A stretch of DNA of 64,000 nt from Candidatus Anaerostipes excrementavium. Its GTDB lineage: Bacteria; Bacillota; Clostridia; Lachnospirales; Lachnospiraceae. The position numbers were made by a program, and so were the translations under genes. Below, one piece after another: positions 46,518 to 55,361 of the stretch. The notes under the pieces are model-generated. The model made no database searches and had not been told where the DNA came from. It was given only the letters and a program-made list of their open reading frames with translations. How positions within the stretch are numbered: the first letter of the stretch is position 1; each line of letters begins with the position of its first letter. The stretch spans positions 1 through 64,000 of the forward strand of contig DXEM01000035.1 in NCBI GenBank assembly GCA_019114985.1, given 5' to 3'.

Positions 46518-47696
46518 ATGAAAGTAAAATTGAAAGACTTAGGTAAGATAAGTACAGGGAATACGCCCAGTAAAAATATTTCGGAATTTTACAATTCTGA
46601 AGATATAGGATTTGTTAAACCAGATATGATTTCTGAGCAACAAATTAATTTTATCGAAAATACTACGGAGTATTTAGCTGAGGCGGCAAGAAACAAAGCA
46701 AGAATTGTTAAAAAGAATGCAGTATTTGTTACTTGTATCGGTAGTATTGGTAAAGTTGGAATTGCAAAAAATAAAGAACTTGCTTTTAATCAGCAGATAA
46801 ATGCCATTGAACCAAATGAAAAAGTTCTTCCAAAATATTTGGCATACGGAATCTTTGCAAATAAGAGAAGACTGCAGACTATTTCAAATGCACCTGTCGT
46901 TCCGATTATAAATAAAACGCAGTTTGGAGAATTTGAAATAGATATAAACAATGATACAAAAGAACAATTAAAGGTTGTTGAACTGTTAGATAAAGTTAGT
47001 GGAGTTATTACAAAGCGTAGAAAAGAATTAGAAAAGCTGGACGAACTTATTAAAGCTCGATTTATCGAGATGTTTGGTGATCCAATGACGAATCCATACA
47101 ACTTACCAAAAGTGATTTTGGGATCAGTCTTGACAATCGAGCCGCAGAATGGACTTTATAAGCCTCAGTCCGATTATGTATCAGATGGAACAGGCGTACC
47201 TATTCTCAGAATAGATAGTTTTTATGATGGAAAAGTGTCGGATCTCTCATCACTAAAGCGACTAATTTGTTCAGAAGCAGAACTGAAGCGATACTTGCTA
47301 TATGAAAATGATATTGTTATCAATCGAGTTAATAGCATCGAATATCTTGGTAAGTGCGGGTTGATTCAAGGTTTAGTAGAAAATACGGTTTTTGAGTCAA
47401 ATATGATGAGATTACATATAGATGAAAATAAATTTCATCCGGTTTACATTACGAAATTGCTTTGTTCCGAATTTACTTATCAGCAAATTCTAAGACGAGC
47501 AAAAAAGGCGGTTAATCAAGCCAGTATCAACCAAAAAGATGTACAATCTTTTGTGGTGTATATGCCTCCGATAGAACAGCAGAATCAGTTTGCTACTTTC
47601 GTTGAGCAGATCGACAAATCAAAAGCTGTAGTACAGAAAGCTCTTGATCAAGCGCAGATTCTTTTTGATAGTTTAATGCAGGAGTATTTTGGATAG
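46518..47696 (+). CDS. hsdS: Type I restriction-modification specificity subunit, copy 1
   Basis: 392 residues, full length. Two target-recognition domains are each followed by a conserved helix. The central repeat is LDELIKARFIEMFGDP (about residues 175-190) and the C-terminal one contains VEQIDKSKAVVQKALDQAQ. It sits nine bases after the hsdM stop. Nothing suggests inactivation, so it is probably the expressed specificity subunit. Confidence 0.92.
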   Translation: MKVKLKDLGKISTGNTPSKNISEFYNSEDIGFVKPDMISEQQINFIENTTEYLAEAARNKARIVKKNAVFVTCIGSIGKVGIAKNKELAFNQQINAIEPNEKVLPKYLAYGIFANKRRLQTISNAPVVPIINKTQFGEFEIDINNDTKEQLKVVELLDKVSGVITKRRKELEKLDELIKARFIEMFGDPMTNPYNLPKVILGSVLTIEPQNGLYKPQSDYVSDGTGVPILRIDSFYDGKVSDLSSLKRLICSEAELKRYLLYENDIVINRVNSIEYLGKCGLIQGLVENTVFESNMMRLHIDENKFHPVYITKLLCSEFTYQQILRRAKKAVNQASINQKDVQSFVVYMPPIEQQNQFATFVEQIDKSKAVVQKALDQAQILFDSLMQEYFG

Positions 47697-47706
47697 GAGA
47701 GAAGAA

Positions 47707-48168
47707 ATGCTGACAGTATATCATGGAAGTTATATACAAGTACAGAAGCCGGAGATACGAATCGGACGATATACAAAAGATTTTGGCCCGGGATTTTATT
47801 GTACGATCATAAGGGAACAGGCACAGCGTTGGGCTAGAAGGTATGATGAGAAAATAGTTTCTATCTATGAAGTGCGTCTTAACACGAATTTAAAGATCAA
47901 AGAGTTTAAAGAGATGTCAGAAGAATGGCTGGATTTTATCATTGCCTGCCGAAGTGGACAAGAGCACAGCTATGATATTGTCATTGGAGCTATGGCTGAT
48001 GATCAGATCTATAACTATATTACAGATTATATGGATGGCGTTATCACCAGAGAACAATTTTGGGTACTGGCGAAGTTTAAATATCCAACACATCAGATTA
48101 ATTTTTGCACAGAAGACGCACTAAAGTGTTTAACTTATAGGGGGTATGAGGAGGTGCAGAATTCTTGA
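47707..48168 (+). CDS. DUF3990-type protein, probable ADP-ribosyltransferase-fold toxin
   Basis: 153 residues from ATG 47707, after AGGAGAG. Seen: VYHGSYIQVQKPEI at the N-terminus, TKDFGPGFYCT and EQAQRWARRYDEK. This YHGS...DFGxGFYxT...QAxxWA pattern is the DUF3990 signature. The His-Gly and GxGFY elements resemble PARP-like ADP-ribosyltransferase folds. I infer a toxin role from this and from the overlapping partner gene. It lies between hsdS1 and the recombinase. Confidence 0.7.
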   Translation: MLTVYHGSYIQVQKPEIRIGRYTKDFGPGFYCTIIREQAQRWARRYDEKIVSIYEVRLNTNLKIKEFKEMSEEWLDFIIACRSGQEHSYDIVIGAMADDQIYNYITDYMDGVITREQFWVLAKFKYPTHQINFCTEDALKCLTYRGYEEVQNS

Positions 48169-48626
48169 GACAAAATGGAAGAGAGCCGGCTAAAGACAAT
48201 GATTTATTTTATACGTGCAGTCTAATTGATTATATTGGAAGAAAAACAAAAAATAAACGTTCCCACATTGTCAAATTGCTTGGAACAAAACGGATCCGTA
48301 AAATTTATGAATTAGCAGATGTGTATCACTGTGACAACATAGAAAGAGTGAGTCAGGATTTTATTGAAGAAGCGGGAATATCAGACGGTGCTTTCGATAA
48401 TGTCAGCGATTGTAAATATGCGATTCCAACTTATTGGGATATTGGAAAAGTCTACAAAAGACTTATTAAAAAAGTAGCACAGGAAGAGAAAATAGATGTA
48501 GTTTCTGCTTTGCAGAAAGTATATGATTCTTTTATTAGTGAAAAAATTGATGACTACAACAGCAGTTTTTATTATGAAAATCCTTCTTATATCTATGCCT
48601 GTTACTTGGAAAATAAAGTACTATAA
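48165..48626 (+). CDS. Probable partner (antitoxin) of the DUF3990 protein
   Basis: 153 residues from TTG 48165, which overlaps the previous stop (TTGA) and has AGGAGGTG about ten bases upstream, so the TTG start is well supported. Helical, with YTCSLIDYIGRKTKNKRSHIV and a conserved-looking AIPTYWDIGKVYKRLI segment. Proteins of this kind are found next to DUF3990 genes; the antitoxin role is inferred. Confidence 0.6.
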   Translation: MRQNGREPAKDNDLFYTCSLIDYIGRKTKNKRSHIVKLLGTKRIRKIYELADVYHCDNIERVSQDFIEEAGISDGAFDNVSDCKYAIPTYWDIGKVYKRLIKKVAQEEKIDVVSALQKVYDSFISEKIDDYNSSFYYENPSYIYACYLENKVL

Positions 48627-48690
48627 ACAGAAGAGTTTCCTAAAAGTGCAAAATTAAGATATACTTCTTTAAAAAAGGAGTTATCAGAAA

Positions 48691-49659
48691 ATGGAAAATC
48701 AGATCTATAATATTTTAAATGACATGTCAGACTTTTTGAATATCGCGCAGATGAAGAAGTTACAGGAAATTTTAATCAAACGCTTAGATGGAGATGATTT
48801 GATGGCGGAAGAGATTTCAAATCACAGTTATCTTGATATGTTTTTGACAGCCAAACGAATTGAAGGATGTTCTGAAAGAACGATAACTTATTATAAAGCT
48901 ACGATAGAACAATTATTAAAAGATATTACAGAGCCATTAAGACGGATGACGACAGAAATATTAAGAGAATATTTGGTGCGTTATCAGAAAAAGAATAACT
49001 GCAGCAAAGTAACAGTAGATAATGTAAGGCGAAATCTTTCCAGCTTTTTCTCTTGGTTGGAGGAAGAAGATTATATTTTGAAAAGTCCTATGAGGCGGAT
49101 TCATAAAATACGAACCAAAACAGTGGTGAAAGAAACGATTTCCGATGAAAGTATAGAAATATTGCGGGATGGATGTACAGAGAAAAGAGATCTGGCAATG
49201 ATTGATCTTTTATTTTCAACGGGAATGCGTGTTGGTGAATTGGTCAACTTGAATATAGAAGATCTCAATCTGCAGGAAAGAGAATGTATTGTTTATGGAA
49301 AAGGAGATAAAGAGCGAAAAGTATATTTCGATGCAAGAACTAAGCTGCATATAGAGGAATATTTAAGGACAAGAAAAGACAGCAATGCAGCTTTATTTGT
49401 TTCATTGAATTATCCATATAATCGTTTAAAAATCAGCGGGGTAGAAATACGACTAAGAGAAATGGGCAGAAGATTAAAGATTGATCGAATTCATCCGCAT
49501 AAGTTCCGAAGAACTATGGCAACAAGGGCAATTGACAAAGGAATGCCAATTGAACAAGTGCAAAAACTATTAGGACATCAACAAATCGATACGACCATGA
49601 AGTATGCAATGGTAAATCAGAGCAATGTAAAAGCCTCACATCGTAGATTTATCGCTTAA
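48691..49659 (+). CDS. Tyrosine recombinase inside the hsd locus
   Basis: 322 residues with AAAAAGGAG upstream. N-terminal SAM-like core-binding domain (LDMFLTAKRIEGCSERTITYYKATIEQ), then the catalytic domain. Arg is in GMRVGEL (about residue 178), HxxR in HPHKFRRTMA (about 270), His in LLGHQQ (about 295) and the nucleophile Tyr in TMKYAMV (about 304). All are present. Similar recombinases rearrange hsdS genes in other genomes; here it could move or excise the adjacent block. Confidence 0.9.
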   Translation: MENQIYNILNDMSDFLNIAQMKKLQEILIKRLDGDDLMAEEISNHSYLDMFLTAKRIEGCSERTITYYKATIEQLLKDITEPLRRMTTEILREYLVRYQKKNNCSKVTVDNVRRNLSSFFSWLEEEDYILKSPMRRIHKIRTKTVVKETISDESIEILRDGCTEKRDLAMIDLLFSTGMRVGELVNLNIEDLNLQERECIVYGKGDKERKVYFDARTKLHIEEYLRTRKDSNAALFVSLNYPYNRLKISGVEIRLREMGRRLKIDRIHPHKFRRTMATRAIDKGMPIEQVQKLLGHQQIDTTMKYAMVNQSNVKASHRRFIA

Positions 49660-49679
49660 AATCCATCACCTCAAATACG

Positions 49680-49694
49680 AAATTCGGATTTGTA
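49680..49694 (+). repeat. 15-bp direct repeat, right copy (before hsdS2)
   Basis: AAATTCGGATTTGTA again, 3187 bp from the left copy. Here it is followed by A, so it reads as the codons NSDL and then TAA: the end of hsdM with an alternative stop. Confidence 0.8.
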
Positions 49695-49707
49695 AAAGGA
49701 AATGGAA

Positions 49708-50787
49708 ATGCCAAAAAAAAGAATACGGTTAGGGAGTTTTATTAAAGAATATACTGTACGAAATAAGAAAAATGAAAATATTCCAGTATATAGCGTTACA
49801 AATAGTCAAGGATTTTGTACACAATATTTTGATAAAGAGATTGCTAGCAAAGATAAGTCCTCTTATAAAATTGTTCCAAAAGGATACTTTGCTTATAATC
49901 CTTCACGAATAGATGTAGGATCTGTAGACTGGCAAAGAAATGAAGAAAAGGTTATCGTGAGCCCTTTATACAATGTATTTTCAGTGTCGGACCAGATGGA
50001 TAATGAATATATATTTTTTTTTCTGAAAAGTGATTTTGCGAAAACAATGATAAAAGGAAAGTCTACTGGAAGTGTACGAAACAACTTAAAATTAGACATG
50101 CTAAAGGAAATGACAGTGCCTGATATTTCTCTTGAAGAGCAGAAATATAGAGCACTGACTCTGAATAAACTTCAAAAGATAATAAATTTACAAAAAATGC
50201 AAATAAAAAAATTAGATAAACTTATCAAAGCTCGATTTGTCGAGATGTTTGGGGATTTGAAATCCAACAGTAAAGGGTGGAGAATAGTAGGATTTAAGGA
50301 CTGTGCAGATATTGATACAAATATGATCCATGATTTTGAAAAGTATCAAGATTATCCTCATATTGGTATAGATAGTATAGAAAAAGAAACGGGACGATTG
50401 GTAGGTTATAAAACAATAGCAGAAGACGGGGTAATAAGCGGGAAATATCTATTTACACCAAAGCATCTTATATATAGCAAAATACGTCCAAATTTAAACA
50501 AAGTGGCGTTGCCTGATTTCGAGGGACTCTGTTCAGCAGATGCGTATCCAATTCTGGTAAAGGATAGAGTATGTAATAGAGAATACTTAGCTTATACAAT
50601 GAGAAGTGATTATTTTTTGGATTATATTTTAGCTTTTAGTAATCGGACCAATCTTCCTAAGGTAAATAAGAATCAGGTAGAAGGATTTACTTTACCACTA
50701 CCGCCGTTTGAAAAACAGGAAGAATTCAAAATTTTTATCAAACAGGTCGACAAATCAAAATTGCACTGTGTCCTTTTACAGAATTGA
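49708..50787 (+). CDS. hsdS: Type I restriction-modification specificity subunit, copy 2
   Basis: 359 residues from ATG 49708, seven bases after AAAAGGA; ATG 49702 is possible. Two different target domains are joined by KLDKLIKARFVEMFGDL, matching hsdS1. The C-terminal helix stops soon after QVDKSK and ends LHCVLLQN; hsdS1 has about 20 more residues there. It is on the same strand as hsdS1 and directly before hsdR. It has no promoter of its own that I can see. Confidence 0.85.
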   Translation: MPKKRIRLGSFIKEYTVRNKKNENIPVYSVTNSQGFCTQYFDKEIASKDKSSYKIVPKGYFAYNPSRIDVGSVDWQRNEEKVIVSPLYNVFSVSDQMDNEYIFFFLKSDFAKTMIKGKSTGSVRNNLKLDMLKEMTVPDISLEEQKYRALTLNKLQKIINLQKMQIKKLDKLIKARFVEMFGDLKSNSKGWRIVGFKDCADIDTNMIHDFEKYQDYPHIGIDSIEKETGRLVGYKTIAEDGVISGKYLFTPKHLIYSKIRPNLNKVALPDFEGLCSADAYPILVKDRVCNREYLAYTMRSDYFLDYILAFSNRTNLPKVNKNQVEGFTLPLPPFEKQEEFKIFIKQVDKSKLHCVLLQN

Positions 50788-50797
50788 GGTGATTTTT

Positions 50798-53700
50798 ATG
50801 ACGAATTTTGATTTTTTAAAATCCGAACCTAAATTTAAGAGATTTGCAGATGTAGCAATCTCAGCAGAAAAAATCTTGAATATTGATACAGATGCAAGTG
50901 CCTTAAATTGCCGCCGCGCCATGGAATTTGCTTTGAAATGGATGTATTCTGTAGATCGGGATTTGGAAAGACCATACCAAGATACGCTGTATAGTTTAAT
51001 GCAGACCGATGAATTTAAAGATATCGTCGGCAAAGACTTATGGAAGAGAATGGATTTTATTCGGACCATAGGCAATCGGGCAGCACATAATGGACGGAAA
51101 ATATCTTTGGATCAGGCAAAATTATGTCTGGAAAATTTGTTTATGTTCCTGGATTTTGTTGCTTATTGCTATGCCGACAATTATGAGCCACAGACATTTC
51201 AAAAAGATTTATTGGAAGAGAAGAAAGAAGAACCTCTTGTTGCGGAACATGTACCTTCACAGTTAGAAATCGATCTTCAAGTTTTGATAGAAGAAAACAA
51301 AGCGCTGAAAGCGCAGCTAACGGCAAGACGAGAAGAACAGAAGCCTGCCTATGTTCCGAAATCATTGGATTTTACCGAATATGAAACGAGAAAAATATAT
51401 ATCGATACGATGTTGGAGGATGCAGGCTGGACGGAAGGAAAAGACTGGCTAAACGAAGTATCAATTAAAGGAATGCCAACAAAATCTGGAACAGGACGAG
51501 CAGATTATGTTCTTTATGATGACCGGCATGTACCATTGGCGATTGTGGAAGCCAAAAGTGTCTGCAAAGATGCGAGAATCGGAAGACAGCAGGCGCAAAA
51601 ATATGCAGATGCCATCGAAATGCAATATGGCCGCAGACCGGTTATTTTCCTGACCAACGGATTTGAGACAAGAATAGATGATGGACGTTATCCGGAAAGG
51701 GAAGCTGCATTTATTTACTCAAAAAGAGATTTGGAGAAGTGGTTTAATCTCCAATCTATGAGAAAAAGTTTAAAGAGTGTGACGGTTGATAAAGAAATTG
51801 CAGGAAGATATTATCAGGAAGCTGCGATTCGTGCGGTATGTGATACTTTCGATCAAGGGAATAAAAGAAAAGCATTGCTGGTAATGGCGACAGGTTCCGG
51901 AAAAACCAGAACAGTGATTGCACTTTGCAAAATTCTAAGAGAAAAAGGTTGGATCAAAAATATTTTGTTTCTTGCAGATCGAAACTCGCTTGTTACACAG
52001 GCAAAGAGAAGCTTTGTGAACTTGTTGGACGATCTGTCAGTGACCAATCTGTGTGAAGAAAAAGATAACTACAGCGCACACTGCGTTTTTTCCACGTATC
52101 AGACAATGATTCATTGTATCGATGAAGTCAAGGATGAGAAAGGGAAACTCTATACCTGCGGTCATTTTGATTTGGTAATATGCGATGAAGCGCATCGATC
52201 CATTTACAATAAGTATAAAGATATTTTTCAATATTTTGATGCTCCATTGGTGGGACTTACCGCAACGCCGAAAGATGAAGTTGAGAAAAATACATATGAT
52301 GTTTTCGAATTGGAAAACGGAGTGCCAACTTATGGCTATGATTTAGAACAGGCAGTGAAAGATGGTTATTTGACAGACTATGCGACAATTGAAACAAAAT
52401 TAAAACTCATGGAAGAGGGAATTACATACAGCGAATTATCAGAAGAAGAAAAAGAAGTCTATGAAGATACATTCAGCAAGGAAGAAGGCGGTTTGCCGGA
52501 ACGAATTGACTCGTCTGAATTAAACTCTAGAATTTTCAACAAAGATACCATAAAAAAGGTATTACATATTTTGATGACGGACGGACTTCATGTACAGTAT
52601 GGGGAGACACTTGGAAAAACGATTATTTTTGCGAAAAATCATAAACATGCAGAAAAGATTTTGGAAGTGTTTGAGAAAGAATATCCAAAGTTGAAGGGTT
52701 ACGCGCAGGTCATTGATAATCAAATGAGCTATCCGCAAAATGCAATTGATGAATTTTCAGAGCCGGATAAACTGCCTAGAATTGCAATTTCAGTGGATAT
52801 GCTGGATACAGGAATCGATGTGCCGGAGATCTTAAATCTGGTCTTCTTTAAAAAAGTAATGAGTAAGTCGAAGTTTTGGCAGATGATCGGAAGAGGAACA
52901 AGATTATGTCCGAACTTGATGGATGGGGACGATAAGAAAAAGTTCTATATCTTTGATTTTTGCGGAAACTTTGAATTCTTTCGTGTGAAGAAAAACGGTC
53001 AGGAATCTGCAGCCCAGACGACGCTGCAAAGTTCAATCTTCAATTTGGAATTTCAATTATCCTATAAGCTTCAAAAATTAGAATATCAGACAGAGCATTT
53101 GATTTCCTATCGGAATTCTTTGGTGAATCGATTAGTAGGAAAGGTAAAAGAATTAAATAGGGATAGTTTTATCGTAAAACAACATTTGCAGTACGTGGAT
53201 TTTTATTCTGAGGAGAAAAATTATCAGGCAATTTCTTATGAAGATACATTAAAAGTAAAAGAAGAACTTGCTCCATTGATATTACCGGATCAAGAAGATG
53301 CAGGGGCAGTTCGATTTGATGCGTTGATTTATGGAATGGAACTTGCGCTTTTGGAAGGAAAGAAATACAGAAAAGCGCAAAAAGATTTAATAAACAGGGT
53401 TCGTACTTTGGCGGATATGGCGACAATACCGGAAATCATGGAACAGTCAGTTTTAATGAATCAGATACTGCACACAGATTATTTGGAACGTGCAGAGATA
53501 AAGGATTTAGAAGAAATTCGTAAGAAACTGAGAAATCTTATGAAATATATACCAACGAATAAGAGTAAAACTTATGATACGAATTTTGAAGATGAAATTT
53601 TATCATCTGATTGGCATGAATCAGAATTGGAAAGCGATGATTTGAAAAATTATAGAGCAAAAGCAGAGTTTTATATTCGGCAGCATCAAGATCAGACGGT

Positions 53701-54112
53701 AATTGAGAAGTTAAAGAAAAATGAACCTCTGACAACAGATGATATAGAAACCTTAGAGAATATTTTGTGGCATGATATCGGAACAAGAGAAGATTATGAA
53801 GCAGAATATGGAAGTAAGCCTTTAGGGGAACTGGTTCGTGAGATTATAGGACTTGATATGAATGCCGCCAAAGAAGCATTTGCGGAATTTTTAAATGATG
53901 CAAATTTAGACAGCAGACAAATTTATTTTGTAAATCAGATTGTAGAATATATTGTACATAATGGCATGATGAAGGATTTTTCGGTCTTGATGGAGCCACC
54001 ATTTACAGATCAGGGAAGTGTTGTACAGATTTTTACAGATCAAAGAGTATGGTTTGGAATTAAAGGTGTGATAGATTCGATCAATGCCAATGCATCAGCA
54101 GCTTCAATATAA
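50798..54112 (+). CDS. hsdR: Type I restriction endonuclease subunit R
   Basis: 1104 residues from ATG 50798, after TTGAGGTG. The N-terminal part is a HEPN/DUF4145-like helical region (about 1-130). Then comes the nuclease domain with ADYVLY...AIVEAK (PD-(D/E)xK, about residues 236-253). The superfamily 2 motor has Walker A ATGSGKT (about 365), DEAH (about 462) and GLTATP (about 486), and a C-terminal helical domain follows. It translocates and cuts unmodified DNA. Intact. Confidence 0.93.
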   Translation: MTNFDFLKSEPKFKRFADVAISAEKILNIDTDASALNCRRAMEFALKWMYSVDRDLERPYQDTLYSLMQTDEFKDIVGKDLWKRMDFIRTIGNRAAHNGRKISLDQAKLCLENLFMFLDFVAYCYADNYEPQTFQKDLLEEKKEEPLVAEHVPSQLEIDLQVLIEENKALKAQLTARREEQKPAYVPKSLDFTEYETRKIYIDTMLEDAGWTEGKDWLNEVSIKGMPTKSGTGRADYVLYDDRHVPLAIVEAKSVCKDARIGRQQAQKYADAIEMQYGRRPVIFLTNGFETRIDDGRYPEREAAFIYSKRDLEKWFNLQSMRKSLKSVTVDKEIAGRYYQEAAIRAVCDTFDQGNKRKALLVMATGSGKTRTVIALCKILREKGWIKNILFLADRNSLVTQAKRSFVNLLDDLSVTNLCEEKDNYSAHCVFSTYQTMIHCIDEVKDEKGKLYTCGHFDLVICDEAHRSIYNKYKDIFQYFDAPLVGLTATPKDEVEKNTYDVFELENGVPTYGYDLEQAVKDGYLTDYATIETKLKLMEEGITYSELSEEEKEVYEDTFSKEEGGLPERIDSSELNSRIFNKDTIKKVLHILMTDGLHVQYGETLGKTIIFAKNHKHAEKILEVFEKEYPKLKGYAQVIDNQMSYPQNAIDEFSEPDKLPRIAISVDMLDTGIDVPEILNLVFFKKVMSKSKFWQMIGRGTRLCPNLMDGDDKKKFYIFDFCGNFEFFRVKKNGQESAAQTTLQSSIFNLEFQLSYKLQKLEYQTEHLISYRNSLVNRLVGKVKELNRDSFIVKQHLQYVDFYSEEKNYQAISYEDTLKVKEELAPLILPDQEDAGAVRFDALIYGMELALLEGKKYRKAQKDLINRVRTLADMATIPEIMEQSVLMNQILHTDYLERAEIKDLEEIRKKLRNLMKYIPTNKSKTYDTNFEDEILSSDWHESELESDDLKNYRAKAEFYIRQHQDQTVIEKLKKNEPLTTDDIETLENILWHDIGTREDYEAEYGSKPLGELVREIIGLDMNAAKEAFAEFLNDANLDSRQIYFVNQIVEYIVHNGMMKDFSVLMEPPFTDQGSVVQIFTDQRVWFGIKGVIDSINANASAASI

Positions 54113-54143
54113 AGAATCAGGACACAATCTTTTTGGAGGTTTT

Positions 54144-55235
54144 ATGGAACAAAACGATGTTTTTATGATTCACGGAACAGAATACAGAGATATGACTATC
54201 CAGCTGTTAAGGGAGGTCAATTTGGCAGCAGAGATTGGAGATCGGAAGAAGAAAGTCGGCATCAAACCCAATCTGGTGGCGGCCACGCCGGCTTCCCATG
54301 GAGCGACGACACATCCGGAGATTGTAGACGGACTGTTAAGTTATTTAAAGGAAAACGGTTTTGAACAAATTCAGGTAATGGAAGGTTCCTGGGTAGGAGA
54401 AAAAACGATGAATGCGGCGAGGGCGAATGGAATCTTGGATGTCTGTCAAAAGCATCAGGTCGAATTTGTTGATCTTCAGAAAGACCAGACAATCACCTGT
54501 GAAAGAAATGGAATGAAAATCCAAGTCTGTAAAAAAGCATTGGAGGTTGACTATATGATCAATCTTCCGGTGGTGAAAGGGCATTGCCAGACACATATCA
54601 CTTGTGCGCTGAAAAACAGCAAGGGTTTCATTCCCAATAGTGAGAAACGAAGATTTCACAGGATGGGACTCCACAAACCAATTGCGGTTTTAAATACGTT
54701 GATTCACCAAGACTTTATTCTGGCAGATAACATCTGCGGAGATCTGGAGTTTGAAGAAGGAGGCAGTCCGGTCACGATGAATCGGGTTCTGGCATGGAAA
54801 GATCCTGTGCTCTGTGACAGCTTTGCGGCAGAGATCATGGGCTATCATCCTTATGAAATTTCCTATATTCGTCTGGCAGAAGAATTAGGCATTGGAAAAG
54901 CAGATACAAAGGCGATCAATATCCATGAACTAAATCAGCAGGAAGGAGATTTGCAAACGGCAGTGCCGACGGGGAAGACCCGCAGACTTTCAGCCTATGT
55001 AAAACCACAAGATGCCTGTTCTGCCTGTTATGGCTCTTTGATCCATGCATTGGGCCGTTTGGAGGAGAAAGGAGTTTTACAGGGAAAAGAAAAAATTGCC
55101 ATCGGTCAGGGATACCGTAATAAGACAGGAACAATCGGAATCGGACAATGTACAAAATGTTTTGAAAAAAGTCTGGCGGGCTGTCCGCCGAAAGCCGTAG
55201 AGATTGTACAATTTCTGGAAAAAGAATGGCAGTAA
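54144..55235 (+). CDS. DUF362 domain protein with Fe-S-like C-terminal cysteines
   Basis: 363 residues from ATG 54144, after TTTGGAGG. The core has KPNLVAATPASHGATTHPEIV, LPVVKGHCQTHITCALKNSKGFI and a C-terminal Cys group (DACSACYGSL; GIGQCTKCFEKSLAGCPP). DUF362 proteins are found in anaerobes, sometimes with ferredoxin domains. The function is unknown. Confidence 0.8.
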   Translation: MEQNDVFMIHGTEYRDMTIQLLREVNLAAEIGDRKKKVGIKPNLVAATPASHGATTHPEIVDGLLSYLKENGFEQIQVMEGSWVGEKTMNAARANGILDVCQKHQVEFVDLQKDQTITCERNGMKIQVCKKALEVDYMINLPVVKGHCQTHITCALKNSKGFIPNSEKRRFHRMGLHKPIAVLNTLIHQDFILADNICGDLEFEEGGSPVTMNRVLAWKDPVLCDSFAAEIMGYHPYEISYIRLAEELGIGKADTKAINIHELNQQEGDLQTAVPTGKTRRLSAYVKPQDACSACYGSLIHALGRLEEKGVLQGKEKIAIGQGYRNKTGTIGIGQCTKCFEKSLAGCPPKAVEIVQFLEKEWQ

Positions 55236-55305
55236 GCTATTTTCGAATTGTACAAAAAATAGTAATTATTCTGAAACCATATTTGTGGCAATCGCAGGCT
55301 AAATA

Positions 55306-55314
55306 TGGTATAGT
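55306..55314 (+). promoter_or_regulatory. Promoter of the flavodiiron gene
   Basis: Extended -10 TGGTATAGT (55306-55314). A poor -35, TGGCAA, lies 17 bp upstream. Confidence 0.45.
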
Positions 55315-55361
55315 AAGGACGAAAAGAAGATATAAATAACGTACAGTTTGGAGGTAAACAA

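Noticed and set aside
47465..50826. Nine-base inverted matches to the hsd repeat (near 47465 and 50818) as inversion sites
   Set aside because: They are short, in A/T-rich coding sequence, and both hsdS genes face the same way. A simple inversion switch is not supported.
52848..53786. Several minus-strand frames of 60-85 codons opposite hsdR
   Set aside because: They are shadows of the restriction subunit with no start signals.
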